DNA of 56,649 nt from an uncultured Blautia sp. (GCF_934424005.1 NZ_CAKRXI010000021.1:1-56649); one strand, 5' to 3'; shown: positions 43,470-52,760, counted from the stretch's first letter. Made by a program: numbers and translations. The notes: generated by a model not told the origin, from the sequence alone.

Positions 43470-44801
43470 TTAATATTTTTCTTTATTTATAAATTCCATT
43501 AACTTCTCTTTTGTATTATCGGAAGGTTCTTCGAGCACATGTTCCAGCATCTCCTTCAACACCTCTCCGAGTTCCGGTCCTGGCTTATATCCGGCCTGGA
43601 TCAAATCTCTTCCTGTCACGGCAAGTGTCTTTAACGAAACGCATTGTTTCTCCTCTACCACCTTATGATAACACTCTGCCACCCCTTTCAGTCGGGCAGA
43701 TTTTTCCTCTCGGCGATACTCACTCTGGGCAAGCATATCCGCCTCCTGTACTTCGAGATACATCGGAAACAGATCTTCTCCGATCCGGTTCACCGCACGT
43801 CTTACCGAACGCATTTCCGGCATCGGGCGGTCGTCATGATATTTGATCAGTCTGGAGACTTTACTGATCGTATCGTTGTCAAATTTCAGCCGGCGAAGAA
43901 TGCTTTTGGCCATTTTTTCACCTTCCGGTGCATGCATCTTGAAATGATCACGCCCATTTTCATCGGTCTTTCGCATCACTGGCTTCGCAATATCATGAAG
44001 TAGCATCGTCAGCCGAAGGACTTTGTCCGGCCGCACCAGAAGCAGACTGTGAAGAATATGTTCTCCTACTGTATAACAGTGATGCGGAGTATTCTGTTCA
44101 GTCTCCATACATGCATCAAACTCCGGTAGAAATTCTCTGGTAATTCCGGTTTCATAAGCCACTCGGAGATAATCCGGATGTGGTGACACCAGAAGCTTCA
44201 CCAGCTCTGTCTGGATTCGCTCTGCACTGACACATTTCAGATTCGGTGCCAGTGCCTGAATACCAGCCTTCGTTTTTTCTTCAATTGTAAATCCCAACTG
44301 TGCGGAAAAGCGCACTGCACGCAGGATCCGAAGTGCATCTTCATGAAAACGCTCCATCGGATCACCGACACAGCGTACGATTTTATGCTCCATATCTTCC
44401 ATTCCATGAAAAAGATCTACAAGACCTCTTTCCGGATGATATGCCATTGCATTGATCGTAAAATCTCTTCGTTTCAGATCTTCTTCCAGACTCGAAGTAA
44501 ACATGACCTGCTTTGGATGGCGTCCATCTTCGTAATCTCCATCCACACGATACGTCGTTACTTCATAGCCTTCTTTATCCATTAATACGGTCACTGTTCC
44601 ATGCTGCAATCCGGTATCCACCGTGCGCTGGAACAGTTCCTTCACCTGCTGCGGAGAAGCAGATGTGGTGATATCCCAGTCGTTGGGGTTGCGTCCCAGA
44701 ATAGAATCTCTGACGCATCCACCGACAACATAAGCCTCATAACCGTTTTCCTCTAAAATGTGCAGTATTTTTTCCGCATTGGAAGGAATCGTTAATTTCA
44801 T
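43470..44801 (-). CDS. cca: CCA-adding tRNA nucleotidyltransferase
   Basis: Adds CCA to tRNA 3' ends; the tRNAs in this window lack encoded CCA, so it is needed. 443 aa. N-terminal YVVGGCVRDSILGRNPNDWDI (nucleotidyltransferase GG and DxD), RRDFTINAMAYHPERG, RFHEDALRILRAVRFSAQLGF, then an HD domain (LTMLLHDIAKP). Start ATG at 44801, one base after the proS stop, with ggggaag upstream; upstream frames would overlap proS. Cotranscribed with proS. Confidence 0.95.
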   Translation of the reverse strand: MKLTIPSNAEKILHILEENGYEAYVVGGCVRDSILGRNPNDWDITTSASPQQVKELFQRTVDTGLQHGTVTVLMDKEGYEVTTYRVDGDYEDGRHPKQVMFTSSLEEDLKRRDFTINAMAYHPERGLVDLFHGMEDMEHKIVRCVGDPMERFHEDALRILRAVRFSAQLGFTIEEKTKAGIQALAPNLKCVSAERIQTELVKLLVSPHPDYLRVAYETGITREFLPEFDACMETEQNTPHHCYTVGEHILHSLLLVRPDKVLRLTMLLHDIAKPVMRKTDENGRDHFKMHAPEGEKMAKSILRRLKFDNDTISKVSRLIKYHDDRPMPEMRSVRRAVNRIGEDLFPMYLEVQEADMLAQSEYRREEKSARLKGVAECYHKVVEEKQCVSLKTLAVTGRDLIQAGYKPGPELGEVLKEMLEHVLEEPSDNTKEKLMEFINKEKY

Positions 44802-44802
44802 A

Positions 44803-46236
44803 TTAGTATGCTCTTCCCCAGTAAACCATCTTCTTAGCCGGTTTTCCGCAGCATACGCAGACATCGCTCAAGTGTTCCTGTTCAAACGGCATGCATCTGG
44901 ATGTTGCCTGAACATCTTCTTTGATCTTGTCTTCGCATTCACGGTTTCCGCACCACATAGCTTTTACAAAGCCAGGTTTGTTGTTGATGGTATCTTTGAA
45001 TTCTTCATAATTCGTTGCAACATATGTGTGTGCATCACGATGTGCACGTGCGCGCTCCAGCATATCTTTCTGCATGGTATCCAGAACTTCCTGTACTTTG
45101 GCAGCAAGCTCTTCGAAAGAAACCACATATTTTTCTCTTGTATCACGACGACAGATAACAGCCTGTCCGTTCTCGATATCTTTCGGGCCACATTCGATAC
45201 GAACCGGAATTCCTCTCATTTCCTGCTCAGCAAATTTGAATCCCGGGCTTCTGTCTGTGTCATCAACTTTAACACGGATGCCAGCTGCTTTGAGTGCTGC
45301 AAACAGTTCATCTGCCTTTTCCAGAACACCCTCTTTACGCTGCTGAATCGGAATGATAACAGCCTGTGTCGGAGCAATTCTCGGAGGCAGAACAAGTCCG
45401 CTGTTATCACCATGAACCATGATGATCGCACCGATCATACGTGTTGTCATACCCCAGGATGTCTGATGCACATATTTCAGTGTGTTATCTTTGTCTGTGT
45501 ACTGGATGCCGAATGCTTTTGCAAATCCGTCACCAAAGTTATGGCTGGTACCGGACTGAAGTGCTTTTCCATCGTGCATCAGAGACTCAATTGTGTAAGT
45601 TGCTACTGCACCTGCAAATTTTTCTTTGTCTGTTTTCTGACCTTTGATTACCGGAATTGCCAGAACTTCTTCGCAGAAATCAGCATACAAATTCAGCATC
45701 TGGATCGTTCTTTCTTCTGCTTCTTCTGCTGTTGCATGAGCAGTATGTCCCTCCTGCCACAGGAATTCTCTGGAACGAAGGAACGGACGGGTTGTCTTTT
45801 CCCAACGTACTACAGAACACCACTGATTATAGACCTTCGGCAGATCTCTATGGGACTGGATGTCTTTCTGATAAAAATCGCAGAACAGAGTCTCAGAAGT
45901 CGGACGAACGCAGAGACGCTCCTGCAGTTCATTCAGTCCACCATGTGTTACCCACGCTACTTCCGGTGCAAATCCTTCTACGTGATCTTTTTCTTTCTGC
46001 AGAAGAGATTCCGGAATAAACATCGGCATGTACACATTCTGTACACCTGTTTCTTTGAATCTGCGGTCCAGTTCATGCTGGATATTTTCCCAGATCGCAT
46101 AACCTGCCGGTTTGATTGCCATGCATCCTTTTACACTTGTGTAGCCGCACAGTTCCGCTTTTTTGACAACGTCTGTATACCACTGTGCAAAATCGTCTTC
46201 CATGGAAGTGATCGCTTCAACTAATTTCTTTGCCAT
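44803..46236 (-). CDS. proS: Prolyl-tRNA synthetase, short (ProS3/eukaryote-archaeon-like) type
   Basis: Class II synthetase of 477 aa that charges tRNA-Pro. [52 protein letters not shown] (motif 2 region), [14 protein letters not shown] and motif 3 GCxxR-like region are visible. It lacks the ~180-residue editing insertion of the bacterial type and ends [10 protein letters not shown] with the terminal Tyr of the archaeal-like form. Expression is under a T-box (46312-46556), which senses uncharged tRNA-Pro. Good gggag-like aaaaggag ribosome-binding site. Confidence 0.96.
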   Translation of the reverse strand: MAKKLVEAITSMEDDFAQWYTDVVKKAELCGYTSVKGCMAIKPAGYAIWENIQHELDRRFKETGVQNVYMPMFIPESLLQKEKDHVEGFAPEVAWVTHGGLNELQERLCVRPTSETLFCDFYQKDIQSHRDLPKVYNQWCSVVRWEKTTRPFLRSREFLWQEGHTAHATAEEAEERTIQMLNLYADFCEEVLAIPVIKGQKTDKEKFAGAVATYTIESLMHDGKALQSGTSHNFGDGFAKAFGIQYTDKDNTLKYVHQTSWGMTTRMIGAIIMVHGDNSGLVLPPRIAPTQAVIIPIQQRKEGVLEKADELFAALKAAGIRVKVDDTDRSPGFKFAEQEMRGIPVRIECGPKDIENGQAVICRRDTREKYVVSFEELAAKVQEVLDTMQKDMLERARAHRDAHTYVATNYEEFKDTINNKPGFVKAMWCGNRECEDKIKEDVQATSRCMPFEQEHLSDVCVCCGKPAKKMVYWGRAY

Positions 46237-46311
46237 AGTTCTTTTCTCCTTTTTAATATGATGATGCCGGAATCAAAAAACTCCGACCAGATACATGCCG
46301 GGATAAAAAGC

Positions 46312-46556
46312 ATCAAAAAAAGCCCTTCAGATCCCGGTAAAGGGACCGAAGGACTTCGGCGGTACCACCCTAATTAACAATCCCATATGGAATCGTTCTC
46401 TCTAGATCCTTTAACGCAGGAAACACGCCATGCTTCAATCACATGGAGCTCAGAGGCCGGTTCCATGATTCACGCACAGAATCCTCACACCATATGGATT
46501 CCTCTCTGAGATTGCTCCTCATGTACTATTCTCTTCATCGCTCATAAACTTATTAA
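46312..46556 (-). promoter_or_regulatory. T-box riboswitch of proS
   Basis: The leader holds the T-box sequence TGGTACCGCC (46367..46358), preceded by stem I (GAGCGATGAAGAGAATAGTA, GGTGTGAGG distal loop, paired ctcagag/ctctgag) and followed by the terminator at 46314-46356. A CCG triplet followed by a purine at 46460..46458 (GGAACCGGCC) is the best specifier candidate, matching proline. Uncharged tRNA-Pro would pair and stabilise the antiterminator. Confidence 0.93.
46314..46356 (-). terminator. T-box terminator hairpin
   Basis: agtccttcggtccc/gggatctgaagggct pairing with a 6-nt loop, followed by seven T on the minus strand; it competes with the antiterminator formed by the T-box sequence. 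Confidence 0.85.
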
Positions 46557-46595
46557 AATAAGCCGGATAACTCTTAATTCATCCGAACTTATCTT

Positions 46596-46624
46596 ATTTT
46601 AAATAAAAATAATCCGAGTGTCAA
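46596..46624 (-). promoter_or_regulatory. Sigma-A promoter of proS-cca
   Basis: Minus strand TTGACA - 17 nt - TAAAAT: perfect -35, 5/6 -10. Transcript starts near 46589 with a stem aagttcggat/atccggctt before the T-box. Confidence 0.82.
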
Positions 46625-46663
46625 CCCCAAAGTAAACGCCCTGGAATCATTTTTTCACCATTT

Positions 46664-47158
46664 TTACACAGAAAGTTTGATTTCCCTTCCTGTCCGATTA
46701 TATTTGTAATATCTTACCCCCGCCGCATCCAGCATCCTTTTGGATGCAATGACAGACGGTGTGTGCTCGTATTTGTCACAGTCATACACAACCGTTTTGA
46801 TCCCTGCCTGGATGATCGCCTTGGCACATTCATTGCACGGAAAAAGCGAAACATAGAGCTTTGCACCTTCCAGACTTCCACCCCGGTAATTCAGGATCGC
46901 ATTCAGTTCGCTGTGCGTCACATACAGATATTTCGTATCCAGCGGATCCCCTTCCCGTGCCCACGGAAATTCATCATCTGAGCAGCCCTTTGGAAATCCA
47001 TTATAACCCATGGAAAGAATCTTGTTATCATTGCTGACAATACAGGCACCCACCTGTGAATTCGGATCCTTGGAACGCATTCCGGAGAGCATTGCCACTC
47101 CCATAAAATACTCGTCCCAGGAAATATAATCCTCACGTTTTTTGATATGTACAGCCAC
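46664..47158 (-). CDS. dCMP deaminase family protein (ComEB-like)
   Basis: Zinc-dependent cytidine/deoxycytidylate deaminase of 164 aa: HSELNAILN (HxE-type with catalytic Glu) and FPCNECAK (PCxxC with zinc cysteines), SQVGACIVSNDNKILSMGYNGFP. Likely makes dUMP from dCMP for thymidylate synthesis; related ComEB is named from competence loci but no competence genes are nearby. Third gene of tsaC-rpiB-deaminase, 20 nt after rpiB. Confidence 0.9.
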   Translation of the reverse strand: MAVHIKKREDYISWDEYFMGVAMLSGMRSKDPNSQVGACIVSNDNKILSMGYNGFPKGCSDDEFPWAREGDPLDTKYLYVTHSELNAILNYRGGSLEGAKLYVSLFPCNECAKAIIQAGIKTVVYDCDKYEHTPSVIASKRMLDAAGVRYYKYNRTGREIKLSV

Positions 47159-47178
47159 CGTAAAAACCTCCCCTGTTT

Positions 47179-47640
47179 TTAGATTTCCGGATAAGCGTCT
47201 GTGATATCTGTATCCTCTTCGATCTGTTTGATTCTGCGGATATGACGTTCTTCCTCTGAGAACGGTGTATTCAGGAATGTATCCACGATCTTGACTGCCA
47301 GTCCAGGTCCGACTACTCTGCCGCCCATTGCAAGAATATTGGCATTGTTATGAAGTCTTGTTGCCTCTGCACTGAAGCAGTCGGAACAAAGAGCTGCACG
47401 AATACCTTTGAATTTATTTGCTGTGATAGAAATACCGATGCCTGTTCCACAGATCAGAATACCTTTTTCACAGTCACCATTCTGAATCGCAATGGCTACT
47501 CTTTTGGCATAGATCGGATAATCCGTAGAATCTGTACTGTCACATCCGAAGTCTTTATATTCGATATTATTCTCCTCTAAATATTTAATAATTTCCTGTT
47601 TCAGTTCATAACCGCCATGGTCACATCCTAATGCTATCAT
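47179..47640 (-). CDS. rpiB: Ribose-5-phosphate isomerase B
   Basis: Isomerase of 153 aa interconverting ribose-5-P and ribulose-5-P. MIALGCDHGGYELKQEII, GILICGTGIGISITANK with the substrate-binding loop, and RAALCSDCFSAEATRLHNNANIL are RpiB signatures. Starts inside the tsaC stop (ATGA, 4-nt overlap). A tsaC-rpiB linkage is also seen in Bacillus (ywlC...ywlF). Confidence 0.95.
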   Translation of the reverse strand: MIALGCDHGGYELKQEIIKYLEENNIEYKDFGCDSTDSTDYPIYAKRVAIAIQNGDCEKGILICGTGIGISITANKFKGIRAALCSDCFSAEATRLHNNANILAMGGRVVGPGLAVKIVDTFLNTPFSEEERHIRRIKQIEEDTDITDAYPEI

Positions 47641-48701
47641 TTCTTTTCCTCCTGTGCATTTATGATTTTATGTCCTGCCGCCTTTAGAAGACGGTTCATA
47701 ATAGCCTGCCCCATTTTCGGCGTATAAAACGCCTCCGAATAGATCACATCCACTCTGTCATCATCAAAATCTCTCAGGACTTCATACAGATGATGTGCGA
47801 TTGTCTCTTCTTCTTCTCTGCTTCCGATACTTAACACATCAGCATGTGCATACCGTTCTTTCGTCTCATCCGTTGCAATGACTCCAACTTTCATACCTTT
47901 GGCCGCTGCCTCTTCTGTCAGACGATTGATGCAGCTGACAACCTCTTCTTCCGCACCCTCTACGATGGAAAGATCCGCTTTCGGCGCATAATGACGATAT
48001 TTCATTCCCGGTGCTTTCGGATGTACACTGCTGTCTGTAATCAGAAGTCCCTTATCCATCCGTACGTCTCCGAGTGTCTCCTGAAGCATTTCCAGTGAAA
48101 TATATCCCGGACGCAGAACGACCGGAACATCTTCTGTAAAATCAACGATCGTTGACTCCAGGCCGATGCCAACCTGGCCGCCATCGATGATCATATCAAT
48201 GGCATCTCCAAGATCTTCTTCCACATGCTCTGCCATAGTCGGGCTAGGTCTGCCCGACGTATTGGCACTCGGTGCTGCCACAAAACCGCCGCCGGCTTTG
48301 ATCAGCTCCTGTGCTATTTTGTCACTTGGAAAACGAACTGCCACACTGTCCAGACCACCGGTAGTCTCCCGTGGCACGATATCCGCTTTCGGGAGAATCA
48401 TGGTAAGCGGCCCCGGCCAGTATTTCTCAGCAAGGATCTTTGCTCCCTCAGGTATCTCTGTCGTAATCTTCTCTAACTGCTCCAGCTCTGCGATGTGTAC
48501 GATCAGCGGATTATCTGACGGTCTTCCTTTCGCTGCGTATATTTTCATGGAAGCCTGCGGATCCAGTGCATTTCCACCAAGTCCATATACTGTCTCAGTA
48601 GGAAACGCGACCAATCCACCCGCCTTCAAAATGTCTCCTGCCTTTTTTATGGCATCCATATCCAGGTTCTCACCCGTCATAGCCACAACTTCAGCTCTCA
48701 T
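47637..48701 (-). CDS. tsaC: L-threonylcarbamoyladenylate synthase (TsaC2/Sua5 type)
   Basis: Makes threonylcarbamoyl-AMP for t6A37 modification of ANN-decoding tRNAs. 354 aa: YrdC domain first (KAGGLVAFPTETVYGLGGNA, RPSDNPLIVH, KYWPGPLTMIL, VAAPSANTSGRPSPT), then the ~120-residue C-terminal Sua5 domain (GMKYRHYAPKADL, TPKMGQAIMNRLLKAA). ATG at 48701 chosen for aaggagagg 10 nt upstream; longer frames have no site. Promoter at 48759-48787. Confidence 0.95.
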   Translation of the reverse strand: MRAEVVAMTGENLDMDAIKKAGDILKAGGLVAFPTETVYGLGGNALDPQASMKIYAAKGRPSDNPLIVHIAELEQLEKITTEIPEGAKILAEKYWPGPLTMILPKADIVPRETTGGLDSVAVRFPSDKIAQELIKAGGGFVAAPSANTSGRPSPTMAEHVEEDLGDAIDMIIDGGQVGIGLESTIVDFTEDVPVVLRPGYISLEMLQETLGDVRMDKGLLITDSSVHPKAPGMKYRHYAPKADLSIVEGAEEEVVSCINRLTEEAAAKGMKVGVIATDETKERYAHADVLSIGSREEEETIAHHLYEVLRDFDDDRVDVIYSEAFYTPKMGQAIMNRLLKAAGHKIINAQEEKK

Positions 48702-48758
48702 AATAATAAGTCCTCTCCTTGAATTATATTGACTACAAACTCCCAATAATGCTAGTAT

Positions 48759-48787
48759 ATTATAGACTAAATCCCAGAATTATACAA
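48759..48787 (-). promoter_or_regulatory. Sigma-A promoter of tsaC-rpiB-deaminase
   Basis: Minus strand TTGTAT - 17 nt - TATAAT: perfect -10, 4/6 -35, just beyond the terminator of the HD gene. Confidence 0.72.
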
Positions 48788-48790
48788 TAG

Positions 48791-48816
48791 AAAAACTCCC
48801 CGGATACCGGAGAGTT
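48791..48816 (-). terminator. Rho-independent terminator of the HD-domain gene
   Basis: Stem aactccccgg/ccggagagtt (48794-48803 with 48807-48816; one mismatch), 3-nt loop, tttttct on the minus strand. Confidence 0.72.
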
Positions 48817-48882
48817 CCAAATACAATGCCTTAGGATCATTTTATATGATGTCGAGTCAAAGCCCCCGACTATGATACTTGT

Positions 48883-49464
48883 TCACTGACGAATATAAAT
48901 TCCCTGGGATTCGATAAAATCATCCAGTTCCTGGAGACCATCCTGTGCCCAGGTATCTGACATCTGGAATTCTTCCGGGAAGAACATTTCCGTTGCAATC
49001 CGGATTCCGGTCTCCGTCTTAAAGATTTTCTTCACACTCTTTTTAATCGATTCCGTCTCCAGGTGATCTTCAAAATAATTCACCAGAAAATCAGCCTCCA
49101 CAAGAATCTGATAATCCATTCCATCAACATCCGTGTATGTATGATGGTGTCCGACAAGATAGGATACCCTTTCGATCACATCCTGCTCAAACCCAAGACT
49201 CTTCAGCATTTTCTCTGCCTCTGCCGGACCTTCCTGCTCCTGGAGTTTACCGTCACATCTGCCAAATTTAGCCTCCGCCGGACGGATTCCAATATCATGT
49301 ACATAAGCTGCCGCTTCCAGAATATAGAGCAGCTTCTCATCCAGATGCTCTTCCTCCCCGATCAGCTTAGCAAAGCTGTGCACCTTTATAAAGTGCTGGA
49401 TTCTCGCCGGATCATCTCTGTAAAACTCAATCATCCTGCTGCAAAGATTATTTAATCTACTCAT
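48883..49464 (-). CDS. HD-domain phosphohydrolase
   Basis: Soluble HD-superfamily protein of 193 aa. HD residues: FIKVHSFAKLIGEEE (first His), EAAAYVHDIGIRPAEAKFG (HD), LVGHHHTYTDVDGMDYQ and LVEADFLVNYFED (later His/Asp). Such small HD proteins hydrolyse nucleotides or phosphomonoesters; exact substrate unknown. ATG at 49464 chosen for aggagga 6 nt upstream; earlier starts lack it. Independent unit with a terminator. Confidence 0.85.
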   Translation of the reverse strand: MSRLNNLCSRMIEFYRDDPARIQHFIKVHSFAKLIGEEEHLDEKLLYILEAAAYVHDIGIRPAEAKFGRCDGKLQEQEGPAEAEKMLKSLGFEQDVIERVSYLVGHHHTYTDVDGMDYQILVEADFLVNYFEDHLETESIKKSVKKIFKTETGIRIATEMFFPEEFQMSDTWAQDGLQELDDFIESQGIYIRQ

Positions 49465-49502
49465 AAAAATTCCTCCTGTCCGACTGTGATGTCTTTTAAT
49501 AA

Positions 49503-49707
49503 TTACCCCAATACCACCCTGCAATTCTTTTTGTAACAGGCAATTCCATATTTAACAATATTACGCATGCATGTCTCTTACTTCTGCATCTGTGAAGCCA
49601 AAATATTCATCGAACCTGACATCTGTGAGTGTCAGAACCTTTAAATTATTTAAGCCTGTAGAAAAAGGTTCCACAAAACCATTAATATGTAAAATTAATG
49701 ATATCAT
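49503..49707 (-). pseudogene. Remnant of an AAA-ATPase/PDDEXK_9 (DUF1703) gene
   Basis: Two frames bear pieces of this family: an N-side piece (49561-49707) EPFSTGLNNLKVLTLTDV then FDEYFGFTDAEV ending at a stop, and a C-terminal piece in another frame (from 49503) KYGIACYKKNCRVVLG ending at a stop. In intact proteins these are separated by several hundred residues, so the gene has lost its centre and is frameshifted. Intact members carry an AAA domain and a C-terminal nuclease. It lies between the HD gene and glmS. Confidence 0.65.
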
Positions 49708-49734
49708 GAAACCATTTTTCCGTAAAGCAATTGT

Positions 49735-51603
49735 TTATTCCACTGTCACGCTCTTGGCGAGATTTCGCGGCTTATCTACATCCAGTCCTTTTGCCACGCT
49801 CACGTAATATCCAAGCAGTTGCAGCGGTACCACTGCCAGGCTTCCTGCAAAGTACTCGTCGATTCGCGGCACATACACAGCAAAATCCACGGTCTCTTCA
49901 ATCTCATATTTCCCATAAGTTGTCAGACCCAGCAGATATGCGCCACGGCTTCGGCACTCAACCATATTGCTCATGGTCTTCTCATACAGTTTACTCTGCG
50001 TCAGCACACCGATCACCAATGTTCCCGGCTCGATCAGACTGATCGTTCCATGCTTCAGTTCTCCCGCAGCATATGCCTCTGAATGGATATAGGAGATCTC
50101 CTTTAATTTAAGACTGCCCTCCAGGGAAACCGCATAATCAATTCCCCTTCCGACAAAGAACACATCATGCGCACCGGCATATTTAGCCGCAAACCACTGC
50201 AGTCTCTCTTTGTCTTCCAGTATCTTATTGATCTTCGGAGCGATCGTGAGCAGTTCTGAAATATAATATGCATACTGCTCTTCCGTGATCTTGCCTCTTA
50301 CAAAAGCAAACTCCACCGCAATACAGTACATTGCTGCAAGCTGCGCACTATAGGCTTTTGTTGTTGCCACTGAAATCTCCGGACCTGCAAGTGTGTAGAA
50401 CACCTTGTCCGCTTCACGTGCAATACTGCTTCCGACCACATTCACGATTGCCAGAGTTGTCATTCCCGTTTCTTTTGCAAGACGAAGCGCCGCCAGCGTA
50501 TCTGCTGTCTCGCCGGACTGGCTGATCACAATAACAAGCGCATTCTGATTCAATGCCATCGGTCTGTAACGGAATTCCGACGCCAGTTCCACTCTTACCG
50601 GAATCCTCGCCATATCCTCCAGGACATATTGTGCGGCCATACCTACATGCCATGCTGATCCACAGGCCACAATATAGATCTGCTCAAAACTCAGGATTTC
50701 TTCCTTCGTTAATTCCAGCCCTGAAAAGTCAATGGCTCCATCTTTAATAACAGAATTCAGAGTATCCTGAATAGCCTTAGGCTGCTCATGGATCTCTTTC
50801 ATCATAAAATGCTCAAAGCCTGCCTTCTCAGCCGCTTCCGCATCCCATTTGATCTGAGTCGTCTGTTTCTCGATTTCTTCACCATTAAGATTGTAGAAAT
50901 GCGCCTCGCCCGGTGTCAGTCTGGCAAACTCCAGATTTCCAATATAATAAACCTGTCTGGTGTATTTGAGGATTGCCGGCACATCCGAAGCCACATAAGT
51001 CTCCCCGTCTGCAATACCAATGATCATTGGACTGTCTTTTCGAGCCACCCAGATCTCACCCGGATAATCCCTGAACATCAGCTCCAGCGCATAAGAACCA
51101 CGGACACGCACCATTGTCTTTGCGATTGCATCCACCGGACCAAGATTATACTTTCTGTAATAATAATCCACCAGCTTGATCACAACTTCCGTATCTGTCT
51201 CACTATAAAAAGTATAGCCATGCTTTAACAGCTTATCTTTCAACTCCGCATAATTCTCAATGATTCCATTATGTACTCCGACTACTTCGGATTCCACTTC
51301 GCCGGAACCAGAACGCGTACAATTACCAGAAACATGCGGATGTGCATTGATCTGGCTTGGCTCACCATGCGTTGCCCAGCGTGTATGCCCAATTCCACAG
51401 GTACCACGAAGAGCCCTTCCCTCATCCGTTTTTTCAGCCAGATTTCCAAGACGTCCCTTTGCCTTTACAACCTCCGCCAGCTTATCACCATCACGAACAG
51501 CAATTCCTGATGAGTCATATCCTCTGTATTCCAGCTTTGACAGCCCGCTCAAAAGAATCGGTGCTGCCTGCTGCACACCGCTAAAACCTACAATTCCACA
51601 CAT
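49735..51603 (-). CDS. glmS: Glutamine-fructose-6-phosphate aminotransferase (GlmS)
   Basis: First enzyme of UDP-GlcNAc synthesis, 622 aa. MCGIVGF start with catalytic Cys-2 of the glutaminase domain, HTRWATHGEPS, HNGIIENY, then two SIS domains (SQSGETADTL, ELKHGTISLIEPG) and C-terminal DKPRNLAKSVTVE. UDP-GlcNAc from here would feed the CapE/CapG enzymes nearby as well as peptidoglycan. I looked upstream for a glmS ribozyme but did not see one; the leader is at most 196 nt. aaaggag lies 11 nt before the ATG. Confidence 0.97.
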   Translation of the reverse strand: MCGIVGFSGVQQAAPILLSGLSKLEYRGYDSSGIAVRDGDKLAEVVKAKGRLGNLAEKTDEGRALRGTCGIGHTRWATHGEPSQINAHPHVSGNCTRSGSGEVESEVVGVHNGIIENYAELKDKLLKHGYTFYSETDTEVVIKLVDYYYRKYNLGPVDAIAKTMVRVRGSYALELMFRDYPGEIWVARKDSPMIIGIADGETYVASDVPAILKYTRQVYYIGNLEFARLTPGEAHFYNLNGEEIEKQTTQIKWDAEAAEKAGFEHFMMKEIHEQPKAIQDTLNSVIKDGAIDFSGLELTKEEILSFEQIYIVACGSAWHVGMAAQYVLEDMARIPVRVELASEFRYRPMALNQNALVIVISQSGETADTLAALRLAKETGMTTLAIVNVVGSSIAREADKVFYTLAGPEISVATTKAYSAQLAAMYCIAVEFAFVRGKITEEQYAYYISELLTIAPKINKILEDKERLQWFAAKYAGAHDVFFVGRGIDYAVSLEGSLKLKEISYIHSEAYAAGELKHGTISLIEPGTLVIGVLTQSKLYEKTMSNMVECRSRGAYLLGLTTYGKYEIEETVDFAVYVPRIDEYFAGSLAVVPLQLLGYYVSVAKGLDVDKPRNLAKSVTVE

Positions 51604-51799
51604 AAATTTCTTAACTCCTTTGTTTCTATAAATTATTTATTGTCATATTACACGAACATTTGTCGAACACTTTTTGTTGCGAACTACAACTGCTTATGCT
51701 ATCTTATATCCATAGCACATATCTGGATATCTGTGATATTTCTTTTAATATTCCCAACTAAAGAGAACGATACTTAAACTATAAGAAAGGACCGTTTAT
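51604..51799. promoter_or_regulatory. Divergent intergenic region with three CGAAC repeats
   Basis: Separates glmS (minus) from the Rpn gene (plus). Holds three direct CGAAC copies at 51653, 51664 and 51680, the first two each followed by a T-rich stretch; tttgtcgaac also resembles a Spo0A box. Plus strand TTGCGA (51677) - 17 nt - TATCTT with a TG before it is a weak promoter candidate for the Rpn gene. No convincing glmS promoter was found. Confidence 0.4.
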
Positions 51800-52756
51800 T
51801 TGGAAAACACCAACAATTCTGAGAAAAAGAACGACACCAAAGTCTTCGATGACGTCTTTCGCACCGCTCTGGAAAAGATCCCACAGCTCATCTTTCCTCT
51901 CATTAACGAAATCTACGGAATTTCATATCCTATGGACACCACCATTGATCAATACCGTAATGAATTTTACACCCTGCAGGGCATGAAGATCACGGATTCC
52001 AATCTCAAGATCACGGATGCACGTTACCATTTCGAGCTTCAAAGTACCAGCGATTCACATATGCATATCCGCATGCTGGAATACGATACTGCTGTCGGTA
52101 TAGATAACCTTGTCAAAGCAGACAAGAACTTACATATGTATTATCCACGCTCCTGCGTCCTGTACCTTCGCGGCACTTACAGCCGCACATCTCATGAAAT
52201 AACCATCCATTATCCTGATGGGAGCAGCATACTGTATAAGCCATTTGTCTTGCATATTCAGAATTATTCTCTTGAAGAAATGTTCCAAAAACACTTGATT
52301 TTGTTTCTGCCATTCTATATCATAAGATATGAACACGACAAACTTTTACTAAACGATAACCCCAGTCGGCTTCAGGCTCTACTGGACGAATTTTCCGATC
52401 TCATACAGACTCTTTATTATGAGCCAATGGTTGCGGAAAACAAAGAATACTTTTGTTATATGGTCAATATGATTCAAAGGGTCATAAACCACATTTTCAA
52501 GGATCATGAACCAATTAGAAAAAGACTGGAGGATGTTATTATGCGTGGTAATCTATTAAAACTTGAAACAGATGTAATTATTGAAAATGCAACAAATGAG
52601 GGTCGTGCCGAAGAACGAGAAAACGGTATTCGGATTATGATCTCAGCTCTAAAACCTTACGCTACACATGAACAAATTACCAAACAGCTTATACAAAGTT
52701 ATAACCTCTCCTTAAATCAGGCTGAGGACTACATTCGTAAATACACCCAGAATTAA
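51800..52756 (+). CDS. Rpn-family recombination-promoting nuclease / PDDEXK transposase-like protein
   Basis: 318 aa, the only plus-strand gene. Starts TTG (ENTNNSEKKNDTKVFDDVFR) behind gaaagga. The domain follows the Rpn pattern: FDDVFRTALEKIP at the start, then ITDARYHFELQSTSDSHMHIRMLEYD with the acidic-x-(E)xQ nuclease core (FELQS) of PD-(D/E)XK transposase-like proteins, and a C-terminal helical tail (EERENGIRIMISALKPY). Rpn proteins are linked to RecA-independent recombination and to selfish or defence roles. A GC-rich terminator follows. Orientation opposite to all neighbours suggests a recent arrival. Confidence 0.8.
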   Translation: MENTNNSEKKNDTKVFDDVFRTALEKIPQLIFPLINEIYGISYPMDTTIDQYRNEFYTLQGMKITDSNLKITDARYHFELQSTSDSHMHIRMLEYDTAVGIDNLVKADKNLHMYYPRSCVLYLRGTYSRTSHEITIHYPDGSSILYKPFVLHIQNYSLEEMFQKHLILFLPFYIIRYEHDKLLLNDNPSRLQALLDEFSDLIQTLYYEPMVAENKEYFCYMVNMIQRVINHIFKDHEPIRKRLEDVIMRGNLLKLETDVIIENATNEGRAEERENGIRIMISALKPYATHEQITKQLIQSYNLSLNQAEDYIRKYTQN

Positions 52757-52760
52757 GTCA

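Noticed and set aside
44758..46224. Long plus-strand open frame (488 codons) opposite proS/cca
   Set aside because: It lies antisense to a clearly identified gene, has a Phe/Cys/Ser-rich composition and no ribosome-binding site: a codon-use shadow.
51604..51799. glmS ribozyme
   Set aside because: Leader is at most 196 nt and I saw no match to the core ribozyme sequence; GlmS is likely controlled differently.
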